DNA of 64,000 bases. It comes from Amorphophallus konjac (taxonomy: Eukaryota > Streptophyta > Magnoliopsida > Alismatales > Araceae). The stretch spans positions 285,124,200 to 285,188,199 of the forward strand of contig CM040125.1 of assembly GCA_022559845.1 (NCBI GenBank), in the 5' to 3' direction. Below are positions 51,827 through 62,920 of this stretch, in pieces (the stretch's first letter is position 1; every line of letters begins with the position of its first letter). A program made the position numbers and the translations under genes. The notes under the pieces are model-generated. The model ran no database searches and was not told where the DNA came from. It saw nothing but the letters and a program-made list of their open reading frames with translations.

Positions 51827-51831
51827 CCCAG

Positions 51832-52378
51832 CTAGCCATTCTCCCAATGGGGAACAGACGTCGTGGGCCCACTACCCTCGTCATCCGCCGGGTGCAAATA
51901 TATTTTGGCGGCAACTGATTACTTCTCCCATTGGGCAGAAGCCGTTGCTTTGAGAGAAGTGACTGGTGAGATCATCGCCAGATTCGTCCGACGCAACATC
52001 ATATTCCGGTTTGGTACGCCAAACCGAATCATCTCAGACAATGGAAGTCACTTCCGCAACCAAAAAGTCTACCGGCTGGCCGAGAAGTACAAGATCGACT
52101 GGAGAATGTCAACCCCCTACAACTCACAAGCCAATGGTTTGGCTGAAGCTTTCAACAAGACTCTTTATACTCTCCTGTCCAAAATTGTTAGTTCTAACAA
52201 GAGGGACTGGGAAGAGAAAATGTATGAGGCCATGTGGGCGTATCGAACTGTATACAAAACTCCGACGGGTTGTTCACCCTTCTCTTTAGTGTATGGCTCA
52301 GAGGCACTCATCCCCATTGAGCTGGAAATACCCTCCCTTCGGGTCGCAATCCAACACGAGCTAGTCCATGAAGAGTAA
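51832..52378 (+). pseudogene. int: TE1 integrase core (resumes after TE2)
   Basis: The sequence continues the integrase interrupted at 13442. TAG at 51833-51835 lies in frame just before SQWGTDVVGPLP. The DDE core is clear: AATDYFSHWAEA, IISDNGSHF and NGLAEAFNKTLY, all three catalytic acids present. The frame ends with TAA at 52376-52378 and integrase tail follows in the same frame. Confidence 0.9.
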
Positions 52379-52729
52379 ACAAATGTCGAGCGAAGGCTCG
52401 AAGAGCTCTCCGACCTGGAGGGGAAGCGGCTTCACGCCCAGCAGAACATCCAGATCTATCAAGCCCGAATAGCTCGCGCTTTCGACAAGCTTGTCAAAGA
52501 GCATGAATTCAAGAAGGGTGACCTCGTTATGGTCAAAAGGAGGGAAGTCATGGCTTCCAACCCCAAGGGCAAGCTGAATGAAAATTGGCTTGGACCCTAT
52601 GTAATCCAAAAGGTTTATGAAGGCGGGGCATATGTGATAGTCGATCATCGGGGGGAGGTCCAGTTTCCACCCCTTAATAGTAGGCATCTAAGACTATATC
52701 ATGCTCCAATTCCTCCATTCAATGAATAA
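52379..52729 (+). CDS. int: TE1 integrase C-terminal tail
   Basis: The frame encodes ERRLEELSDLEGKRLHAQQN, KKGDLVMVKRREVM and WLGPYVIQKVYEGGAYVIVD, matching the TE3 integrase tail in layout. It ends HLRLYHAPIPPFNE at 52729. No chromodomain is present. It is part of pol, cut off by the TAA at 52376-52378. Confidence 0.85.
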   Translation, partial: TNVERRLEELSDLEGKRLHAQQNIQIYQARIARAFDKLVKEHEFKKGDLVMVKRREVMASNPKGKLNENWLGPYVIQKVYEGGAYVIVDHRGEVQFPPLNSRHLRLYHAPIPPFNE

Positions 52730-52998
52730 TACATTTACCCGCCCCACGGCGGGCGGATTTGCTTTCAATTGCTTGAATAGTTTGCTTGCCGCCTGTTACG
52801 GACCACAAGAGAAGCGACCAAAGGGAACGCGCGCATACCAAACAAAAGGAAGGAATAAGGAAAAAGAAAAGGAAAAGAAAGAAAAGGAAAGAAAGAAGAG
52901 GAAAAGAAAGACAAAAAAGGAAAAGAAAGAGAAGAAAAAAAAGAAAAAAAAGGAAAGAAAAAAAAGAAAGAAAAGAAGAGGAGGATTCAACCACTTCC
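52730..52998. repeat. Purine-rich low-complexity tract
   Basis: Bases 52845-52985 are almost only A and G (AAGAAAAGG-type). The Lys/Glu-rich or Phe/Leu-rich ORFs here are artefacts of composition. Confidence 0.85.
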
Positions 52999-53680
52999 AA
53001 TAAATGAATCAACCCTGTCAGCCCTTGACATTCTGTCGGCACTGACGAAAAATACCCCACCCGGACCTCTCGTCCGAGATTGGGGAATCAACCCATCTCC
53101 TTGCGTCAGCACTCACCCATACCGGCGAATATTCCAATAAACGAATTAACCCTATCAACCCTTGACACTCTATCGGCACTGACGAAAAATACCCCACCTG
53201 GACCTTTCCTCCGAGATTGGGGAATCAACCCATCTCCTTGTGTTGGCACTCACCCGTACCGACGAATATTCCAATAAACGAATCAACCCTGCCAGCCCTT
53301 GACATTTTATCGGCACTGACGAAAAATACCCCACCCGGACCTTTCTTTCGAGATTGGGGAATCAACCCGTCTCTTTGCGTTGGCACTCACCCGTACCGAC
53401 GAATATTCCAATAAACGAATCAACCCTGTCAGCCCTTGACATTCTATCGGCACTGACGAAAAATACCCCACCCGGACCTTTCGTCCGAGATTGGGGCATC
53501 AACCCATCTCCTTGCGTTGGCACTCACCCGTACCGACGAGTATTCCAATAAACGAATCAACCCTGTCAGCCCTTGACATTCTATCGGCACTGACGAAGAA
53601 TACCCCAACCGGACCTTTCACCCGGGATCGGGGAATCAACCCTCCTCCTTGCGTTGGCACTCACCCGTACCAACGAACAC
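52999..53680. repeat. 137-bp tandem repeat, about five units
   Basis: Units start AATAAAYGAATYAACCCT at 52999, 53136, 53273, 53410 and 53547, an exact 137-bp period; the last is incomplete. Each unit encodes a 65-codon frame, a by-product of the repeat. Such satellites between pol and the 3' LTR are known from Tat/Ogre elements. Confidence 0.92.
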
Positions 53681-54227
53681 ACCCAGAGACAAATAAACCA
53701 CACCTGTCATCGGCACTCTGTCGGCGCAGCTGAACAACCCTCTTTTGACCAAGACCTCCCATCGGGGTCATTGAACGAACAAACTCTTCTCTCCGTCCCT
53801 TCGGGCGACGAACAACCCCTTCTGACCAATACCTCCCGTCTAGGTCGCCAGATGAACAAACTCTTCTCTCCGCCTCTCCAAGGTCGGATCAACCTACTTG
53901 GGTTAAACGTACCGGCAACAGCATTCGATTGAGTCGCTTTATGGACATGGTGGAGTGGTCCCCTCGTCCCTCCTATGGAAGGGGCGAGCACTCTCCTATA
54001 CTCATATGCGAATCTCACCAGGCTCTCCCCGAATAAACTATTAGCGTGAACTTGCGTTCCATCACATAGCAAGAAAAGAGAAAAGGAGGGAAGAAATCGC
54101 CCGACACCACACGCATACCATAGACACATGGAATAATTGCATTGTATTCTTTTCAGAAAATTTACATCGGCTTCGGGGCATATCCCGGTGTTACATGCAA
54201 AGAAAGGAATGGAAGGGGAATCGGCGG
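53681..54227. other. TE1 spacer between tandem repeat and antisense gene
   Basis: It contains short degenerate repeats around CTTCTCTCC and GACCAAYACCTCCC (53740-53890), then unique sequence. No gene is supported. It would be the 3' flank of the antisense gene. Confidence 0.5.
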
Positions 54228-57200
54228 CTATTCTAGCCCTCGGAAGATGTCCTCAAAAGGGAGGATCCCGACGCAAGGGAAGCTTATCATCTCACGCAGA
54301 CGGCCCTCCGGCGCCTCAAGGCGTTCCAATTCTGTCGTCACAGAGGCCATGACTGCCTCAGCAATGGCCAACTCTTCAGCCTCCTGGGCCTTACCCGTCT
54401 CTGCCTTGAGCAGGTCAGACTCCGCCTGGGTAAGCCAGCCCTAGAGTTTCTCTATCCGGTTCCCCAAGGCATCGACGTCGGCATTGTACCTGTCCATGGC
54501 TCCTTGATGTTGCTCCCGGCTGTCTCTCCGAACAGCCAGCGCCTCCAAATATTCGTCCCTCTAGGCACCGATAGCTGTGAGCTCAGTCGGGGCTTGCGTC
54601 TCGAGGAATGCCCGACGGTTCATGTACTTCAACAATAAGAGAACGCGTTGCGACCATTCTTCGAGCGGGCAGCCCATCATCTGCAGTGCTTTGGTCAGCT
54701 GCTCCACGATGGCCCTGGCATCTCGATAGGTGAGCGTTGGATCGACGACAACCATGGAGCGCAATACCAACAGGGTCTACCGGACTGGCAGATTCGAACT
54801 CACGTGGCCGATAGGAGGGACGGCTGGTGGGTCGAAGCTAACTTCGCTGTCCACAACCGCCCACAGCTCCGCGTCGACCATGGCCGAGCTACCCGGAAGG
54901 GCCAGTGCCGAAAGGAGGGAGCTTGCGGGCTCCGAGGTCGACCCCTGGCCAGCCACCACCGTAGGTGAGGGAGAGACCACAATGGAGACGTCTGGCGCCG
55001 CCATGATGAGCGGCTGCTCCAGCTCCGTAGATCGGGCAGGTACCGAACCCGGCAGTGCCGCCTCCTCCACCATAACCAGAGCCCCGGCAGACAAAGTTGT
55101 TTCGGCCTTCGCCACCTCGGCTGGCAAAGTCTCTATGGCGGGCGGGTCTAGTGTCGCTCCCGGGAAGTCTTCATCTTCCCCTGCCTGGAATTCCTCCGAA
55201 TGCTCGTGGAGGATCGCCAATATCTTCCCTAGAAGCCGGGCTTCCTCGGGTATCACCGGCGTCGGGATCGGTGGTAGTGGGATCACCAAATGTGGGACGG
55301 CTCCCATCTGTAGAAGAGACATCAAGGACCCCGCGTCTGGCCCCAGAAGCATCTTCAGCCTTTTAGCCGCATGCACACGGAAAGATGAGCTCCATCTGGG
55401 GACAGCTTTACGAGCCCGAGGCGCGCGTGCTCTGTGGGGTGTTGTTGTCACCTGGCCATGTGAAGAGAAGTTAGCCACTTGCCAAGTGGAATAAATCATT
55501 GAATCTTCAAGAAAGCCCAGTGTATTCCCCTGCTTACCTCGCCTGCCGGCACTATGCTACTCTCCGGCGTTACCTCTCCCCGGGCAGCAACTTCAGAAAT
55601 TGTCTCCTCCTGAGTCTCAGCTTCGGGTACCACCAGCACTTGCACTTCGACCTCTGGTGCTATCTCTCCCTCTTCTAGGGCTCCGGTGGCTGGGGTAGAG
55701 GTCTCCACGGCTCCTTCAGAAGCACGAGCCTTTATTGCCTCGAATAAATCAATAACTCCGAGGGAGAGCTTAAAAAGAAAGAAGAGGAAATTACGCACTC
55801 ACAGCCACTGCCATTTCTTCCCGAAATGAGACCTTGGCGGTCGAAACGGCAACACCGGAGCTCGCCACGACCTCCTCTCGCCGCACAGCCTCGGCCAGGG
55901 ATGCCAATTCGTCCAAAGCCGCAGCAGCTGTCTCTCGCCAGATTGCTCCCGCCCCCGGAACTTGGATCTCTGCATCTTCTGATAGGGCCTGTCCCTTTGA
56001 AAGCCAAAAACAATAAGATGAAGAAGATTAGCCGAGGGCCTAAAGAAAGAAAACCTGAATTAACAGGTTCGCACTTATGGGCGCCTGCTTCACGAGGCTA
56101 AGAGACACAAACAGTACCGGGGCTTTCTAGGCAGGAACTTGAAGTAGGGGTTCCCCGGGGACACCCTCAGTTGAAAGTACTTCGTCGGAAGAGTAGCCGT
56201 AGTTTACCTTCTCGCCCGACAAAGATCTAGGGCTGGTGGGCACCTCCTTTGCTGGCAAGGCGGCCCCCGCCTCAACATCCGGGGTCGGCAGTCACGCCTT
56301 CCTTGACCGCCGCCCCTTCTTCTGATATATCTTCCCGAACTGGGATGCCTCCGGGGCCGCCTCCGGTTCTGGGACCGCCACATCAGCTCCTGCATAAGCA
56401 AGGCAAAATCCAGATTCGGTCAGGCCCGCAAAATTTTGAGGAACGGAGAAGTTGATCAAATGACCGGCCAAGAAAGTGCTATACCTCCTTCGACTTCGGC
56501 GGTAGGAGCGGGGGTGAAGAAGGTCTCTCCGATGGATTCTACGGCCTCGTGGGTCACAGCTTCACCCACGCCTGGGATGGGTACCAGCGCGGGCCTCTTT
56601 ACGACAGCTGAAACAAAAGGACACGGGTGTCACAAGGAGCGTCCCTCTTATCATCTCGACAAACTCTAAAGAGCCTTGAAGAGCAGAAGGGACCCAACCT
56701 GCAGGCCGACTCGGCTCGGCCTGAGCAGCTTCGAACTCCTTGAATGAGGAGATTACGGGTGCCGGGGGAGCGATCGGCGTGGCTTTTGCGGCCTCTATCT
56801 TTCTGCGTTTGGCCTCCTGCCGCCCAGCCGCCTTAGCAGCACCCACAGCCTTCTTCACGGGCAATTTCACCCAGGACCTCTTCGCAGGCGGGGACAGAGG
56901 GGTCGTGGTCGGAGCCGCTGGCACCTCCTCGAAGTAACCAGGTTTCCTTGCCTGCCGCAGGAGATTGCGATACGTCGCTAGTTGAGTGCTGTCGGGGTGA
57001 TCTGTCAAAAAAAAGGAAAACAAAGGACCCGATCAGCGTCCAATATTCAAGAAAGGTCAGCACTGAAGAACACAAGGGAAAGAAGAAAACACTAAGTACC
57101 ATGGGGGCCAGTGTACAGCCGTAGCAATATCGGCCAATAGCTAAGGGACGGCTCCTTGTCCCGACGAGCTGCCTCCCGAAGCAGCCAGCATACGTCTTCA

Positions 57201-59871
57201 ATTTTCTGGCAGCGATCAGTGAGAGCAGCCAGGTCTGCATGCTTCTTGGCAGCCAAGGGACAAAAGAGGTTGAAATGGTCCATCCCCCATCCCTCGACAT
57301 AGTAGTAGGCGATGTGGAGGCGCTTGCCCAAGATGACCACGGTGGAATCTTCAATCCTCAACCCGTGCACTCGAAGGAGGACGTAGAGCCACGTGGTGTC
57401 CTTGTAATTCTCTGGGTTCCGCTCCTCCCTCCTCAGAAATGTGCGATAGGGGCACAGTGCGTCCCTCTCCGGTCGCCAGCTCCTCACCGGGGTGCCTTCT
57501 TCCTCCATGGGGAATGGATAGTTGATCAGTTCCAGATGGTCACCCCCGATGTGGCAGAGGTCCCGCAAGGTCTTCTTGAAGTCGCCACGGGAGGCAGTTT
57601 GACCTGCGGCGCTGGCTTGGTCTCACGAGCTGCCTTGCGCGCAATCATGTAGGCGGAAACTTCCTGTTCCTTGCCGCGCCTTAATCAGACTAGGTGTTCC
57701 GAGTCAATATCCAGTATCGGCACTGGCTGCCGACTCAGAAATCTCCTCTCGGCCCCGTCCCAGTAGTTGGTCCGGCACAGTCAGTAAAAAGTTGTCCGGG
57801 CATTCCACCACTTCACATATTTGGGGGTCACCCATGGAACCCGACCCAGGGCTGGCACCCGGAAGCTGGCAGTGTCTGCCCGATGAAAGAAATCCCACCA
57901 GGTTCGGGCAGCTTCGACGGTAGGACTCCCCCGGAGACTTCGCACCGGTAGTTCAAAGTGAGCACTGTGTGCCGGGATATGCTGGTCATATCCAAAATTC
58001 CTGCCGAAGCGGAAGGGATAATATGGCTCCAACAGCAAACCGTCCCCTTTGCGGAAGGCCAACACGCTTGGACGGATGGACAGGGCCCAGGCCCTAAGTT
58101 TCGGCTCCAATAGCGGGCGAACCACGTTTTCCTGACTAATCGAGTGCACATATTTCTCCACTTGGTCGTCTCGGCACTCCCGGTTACTGTTTACTAAGGG
58201 ACTTGAGTGAGCAGCCAGGGTCCAAAAGTGGATGGTGCCCGCGGCATCAAGGGGCACCGTCGTCAACTTGCCTCGAATGTCGTACAGTCGCATGGACATC
58301 GAGCTTGGCGCCACACTCGCGAACTCTAGCATCCGTGGCACCAACCCCCAGCCTTGAATGGTGTGCGGGGTGAATTCTGAGAATAAAGAACAGATCCACA
58401 CATTGAAAAAATGCAGTGGGCGCACATACCACGCTTGATGCGGGAACTGTTGACGGATGATGTCCCTGAGCACTTTGTATATCAGACACAGCATGGCCAG
58501 GCACAAAGACAACTTGATACCCCAGGCCATCTGACAGGCTGGGTAAATGGCATCTGGGTGAATGACGGTCTCGTCCCCGTGGGGCATGGCGAACGAGCAC
58601 AGCCAGTATGTCAGATACGCCGCGCAATGTGTCAATGGGTCGACTCCCATCGGGTTCAGCCCGCCGCAGCACCCTCGAGAAGGGATCTTCACGTCAACCT
58701 TTGACTTGGCGCGTTTCTTCCGGCCGGCAGCAGTGCCAATGTATGGGAACTCCTCATACTGCTTCAGCCCATCATAGAAATACTGCACCCAGAGGACCAT
58801 GCGGACCGTTTTCCGGTCCCCTCGGGGGGGTTGCCTCCCGCCGTGCGACAGCTGATATAATTCACGGTACGCCTTCATAAGGTACCGGTATGAATAGCCC
58901 AGAGAGTAGTAGCCATCTCCGTTGGTTTCATCCTTGATCATATCCGGTGGACAGACTTCTTCATAAGGCTCCCCGTCAATGGGCAAGCCACTGAGCTGAC
59001 TGAGACTCCACAGATCCAAGGAACTCTCTCCCTCTGCGGTGTAAAAGGTGTTGGTCTCTGCATTAAACACCTCGATCATCCCGCAGCAAAGACCCCTGGA
59101 AATAGGGTAACTGTATCGGGAGGCGTACACACTGTGGTAGACGCCAGCCTGGATGAGGATCGGGGCGTAGTTGAAAAGCACATACTCTGTGAATTCCACG
59201 GCCCCTTCCCGGAAGTTGTGTGCGTCTTTGAGCTTCAGCTCCCCGAACCAGCCCAGAGCCAGTTCATGCTTGAATCGGGTGGCCAAGCAGTCCAGCAGAA
59301 AAGGTTCCTCTCTGTACCCCCACTTCAACGGAGCCAGGAACAGATCGAACCAGGGATGCTCACTTTGAACCCGCCCGGTAGATGTGTCCCACCGAGCAGG
59401 GGTGAACTGAGGCGCCCGCACTAGTTTGTCCTCTGCCGGCAGCACGGCTTCGAGCCCCAAGATGGGCTTCGACTCCCGAGCTTCTCCCACTAAGTACATC
59501 GGGATGCTCCTCGAAACACTGTAAAATAGGCTGTCCCGGGACTTCAGAATCGTCCGCTCAGCCTCTTTGACAACCTGAAAGTTCCGCCTCTCCTGGTGAC
59601 AGAGGTGCTTCAGGAAGTGAACGAGATGCTTGTCCTTCGGGAAGTCCTTCCGGTACTCCCCCGTAGCACGGTCAAAAGTCATGACGCCGTCAACCCGGGT
59701 AAGCCTACGGTAATCCATTGTCTCAGTGTCTGAGCCCGACGATCCGACCAGCGCCGCTATCTCGGTGTGCTCCCTATCCAAGTCTTATACGTTGAACCAA
59801 GTGACTACTGGCACCGGAGGTGGGGGAACGTGCTCGGCGCCGGAAACAGCGGAATCTCTTGGGGCAGCCAT
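54228..59871 (-). pseudogene. TE1 antisense gene: PMD-like protein with coiled coil, seven exons
   Basis: Minus-strand exons by GT/AG and phase: 59871-57100, 57001-56699, 56607-56485, 56389-56208, 55994-55803, 55738-55538, 55451-54228 (about 1,760 residues). The start ATG 59871 has good context (AGAAATGGC). Exon 1 holds a PMD-like domain: EPFLLDCLATRFKHELALGW, ETNTFYTAEGESSLDLWSLS, LSGLPIDGEPYEE, then CAAYLTYWLCSFAMP. Exon 2 is basic (SWVKLPVKKAVGAAKAAGRQ, EAKRRKIE); the last exon ends in a predicted coiled coil. In-frame stops occur at 59787-59785, 57783-57781, 56294-56292, 54779-54777 and 54563-54561, and one base is missing near 57585. The longest intact piece is 59781-57781. Exon borders are inferred; function unknown. 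Confidence 0.72.
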
Positions 59872-61202
59872 TTCTCTGCGAGGGGCAAGATACCGCAAGT
59901 CAGAACAAGGCAAAAGTAAAGAAAAAGAAAGGGAATTGCAAATGGGGCTACACTACAGTTGAATTAAAATAATGCCAATAATTTCTGACAAAATTTTGGC
60001 AGAGTTTCCCCTAGGCCGGAGGCGTAAGGGAAAACATGGGTGCACGCCCACAAGGAGTGACGGCCCCAACAAAGTCACGGTGTGCCCAAGGGCGACACCG
60101 GAGGTCCTCTGGTTGAAGAAGTCTTCTTTCCTCTATTCAAGGGTACGCCCAGGCCACATCCCCTGGCGGCACACCCTGTGCCTCTTCCCAGCGGCACACC
60201 CCCTGGCGGCACGCCCTCAGTGGCCCTAGCGGCACACCCCCCTGGCCGCCCAGCGACACACCCTCAGTGGCCCCAGCAGCACACCTTGTGCCTCCTCCCA
60301 GCGGCACACCCCCTGGCGGCACGCCCTAAGTGGCCCCAGCGGCACACTCCCTGGCCCCCCCTGGCGGCACGCCCCTTTGACAACGCCCAGCGGCACGCCC
60401 GTGCCAACCCCGTCCAGCAGTGCACCCCGTGCCCTTCTTCCAGCGGCGCACTCCCACCAGTGCCCAGCGGCACACTCCCACCAGCTGCCAGCGGCACACT
60501 CCCACTAGTGCCCAACGGCATGCCCCGCGCCCTCGTCAGCGGCACGCCCCGACGCCATGGCCGCCCCACGCCGACGAGAGGAGGAAAAAGAGGTGAAGAG
60601 GAAGAAGAGAGGGAAAGAGGAGGAAGAAAAGAAGAGGAAGAGGATGACGGAGAGCCTAGGGCTCCGTCGTCCCCCGAGGAAGAGAAAGAGCAAGAGGAAG
60701 AAGAGAAAGGAAAGGAAGAGGAAAACGAAAGGGGAAGGGAAAAGAAAGAGAAGAAGAGAAGAAGAGGGAAGGGGGAGGGGCACGGTGGCCTTACCCCAGG
60801 CACCGGTGACGACGGCGAGCGGCGGTGGCGACAGAGAAGAGAGAAGAAGAGGAAGGGGGAGCGACGGTGGCGGTGGTGACCGAAGAGACAAAGGGAGAGA
60901 GAGGGAAAGAGAGAGTTTGAAAGGAGGGGGAGTTTCGAACTCCCCTTCCCCCCTTTTATAGCCGCCTAAGAAAAAAGGAGGAAAAAGAAGAAGAAAAAAG
61001 GGAAAAAAGGGGGAAACGAACGAACGGAATGGGAAATAAAAAAATGAGAAGAAAAAGAAAGAGGAAAAAGGAAGAAAAAAAGAAGAAGAAAAGGAGGGAA
61101 TAAAAAAAAGAGAGAAAATGAGAAGAAGAAAAAGAAGAAGAAAGAAAAGAAAAAAAAGAGAGAAAAAAGGAGGAATAGAGAAAAAAATAGAAGAATGAGT
61201 AC

Positions 61203-61240
<38 letters not shown>

Positions 61241-61415
61241 ATAATAATATAACACATATATAATGGTGATACAATAAATATACAATAGAGATAATGATGT
61301 CCGCATCACGTGTCTTATGAACGTACGCCCAACAATGTACGTTAATTCCCCAGACACACCCGAGGGCACTGTCTGGCTCATCCTTCGCCCGCACTGCCCT
61401 CGAGTGGGGGGCATT
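59872..61415. other. TE1 region upstream of the 3' LTR: motif array, purine tract, AT microsatellite, polypurine tract
   Basis: Bases 60120-60560 contain about 20 copies of (A/T)GCGGCAC, the motif also found in the LTR. Bases 60560-61200 are GA/A-rich on the plus strand; long ORFs there are low complexity. A (TA)n run is at 61205-61236, followed by AATAAT. The tract GAGTGGGGGGC at 61402-61412 precedes the LTR start at 61416 and is the likely plus-strand primer. No real gene is seen on the plus strand. Confidence 0.7.
60953..60960 (-). promoter_or_regulatory. Possible TATA box for the TE1 antisense gene
   Basis: The minus strand reads GGCTATAAAAGGGG here, about 1.1 kb upstream of the antisense ATG at 59871. 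The spacing implies a long leader or a leader intron. It is the only strong TATA-like match I found on that strand in 59872-61400. Confidence 0.5.
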
Positions 61416-61942
61416 TGTGGACGTATAAAATTGCACGTCCATGTGTCCCACTGAGCCCCGCATTAATGTCAAAGTCAAAGGAAGAGGACCCGGAGAGACT
61501 GGCCATCCAGGGCTCCGGGAAGATACTACCGCCCGGAAAATCCCCGCATTTGCACGGACGCATTAAGAGACCGAGAAGTCACAGGATGTCCTCCTGAATT
61601 AACACACTGCTACGGACCCACCCTCGGGCCCCTAACGGTGAAGAAATATCTCAAAGAATGCACAGCTTCAAGTTCCCGAAGCAAAAGCAAAGGCCCCTGT
61701 CAAAACGGCACCTATGGTGTCTCCAGTGGCACGGGCCTGAGGCCCTTCAGCGGCACGACCCTTCAGCCCTTCAGCGGCACGGCCACTTGGCCCTTCAGCG
61801 GCACGGCCATTTGGCCGTTCAGCGGCACGCTTCATTCAGGGTTTCACCAAGTCTATACAGCCGTCAGCCCAAGTCTGTACGTTGGCAGTTGCACAATCGA
61901 AGTCTGTACATTCACCAGTTCAGCTCTCAAGTCCATACATTG

Positions 61943-62172
61943 GTGAAGTCTGTACATCCACCAGTTCAGACTTCAAGTCCATACATTGGTGAAGTCTGTA
62001 CATCCACCAGTTCAACTTGCAAGTCCATACATTGGTGAAGTCTGTACATCCACCAGTTCAACTTTCAAGTCCCTACATTGGTGAAGTCTGTACATCCACC
62101 AGTTCAACTTTCGAGTCCATACATTGGTGAAGTCTGTACATCCACCAGTTCAACTTCCAAGTCTATACATTG
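61943..62172 (+). repeat. 46-bp tandem array in TE1 3' LTR (5 units)
   Basis: Units begin at 61943, 61989, 62035, 62081 and 62127. It is the counterpart of the array at 495, one unit shorter. Confidence 0.9.
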
Positions 62173-62913
62173 GCATTGGAAGTCTATACATTGGTATCTT
62201 TTGACGCAGGCCCCTACAAGTCTATACATTGCAGCTGAGTTGAAGTCTGTATAGCCTTTGCTTTGCCAAAGTCTATACATTGATGAAGTCTGTACACTGC
62301 TTTTGACGCAGGCCCCTGCAAGTCTATACATTGCAGCTGAGTTGAAGTCTGTACAGCCTTTGATTGGCCAAAGTCTATACATTGTGAACTCTCAAGTCTG
62401 TACAGACCTTCCTTGCTCAAGTCTGTACATCGTCCGGTTGCCTTGCCAAAGTCTATACACTCAGAAGGCAAGTCTGTACAGAGTTCAGATGTGAAGTCTA
62501 TACACTCAAATGGCAAGTCTGTACAGAGTTTAGACACGAAGTCTATACACTCGTTACCAAGTTTGACCGCCAGCGGCACAGTCTTGGCCCTTCCAGCGGC
62601 ACGGGGCTTCTTGGCTCCTTCAGCGGCAAGGCCTTTGGCCCTTTAGCGGCACAACCCTTATGCCCTCAATGCCTTGCACCCTTTCCCCAGTGGCACAGCG
62701 CTGAAAGCCTCCCGACGGCAAGCACCGGCAGAAGATACAATGGTAAATAGGCAGACCCATTGGCACGCAGTCCAGCCACTTCAAAGCCAGCTAGCGCTTG
62801 TCTCCGTGTCACCTTCTGGCTGGAGGAGGGGAGATCTTCACCTGACGAGGAAGATACCGAAGTCAACCTCGGATGGCAGTGCCATCATGAGGCGACCTCG
62901 TCAACCGTCCGCA

Positions 62914-62920
62914 TATAAAA
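62914..62920 (+). promoter_or_regulatory. TATA box of TE1 3' LTR
   Basis: This is the second copy of TATAAAAGG, identical to the one at 1410 in the 5' LTR. Confidence 0.6.

Noticed and set aside
54137..54444. Plus-strand ORFs at 54137-54444
   Set aside because: Shadows of the coiled-coil end of the antisense gene, whose frame is more consistent.
60505..61257. Long minus-strand ORF rich in Phe, Leu and Ser (and Lys/Glu-rich plus-strand ORF)
   Set aside because: Pure composition effect of a purine-rich tract; no domain, and the tract is interrupted by microsatellites.
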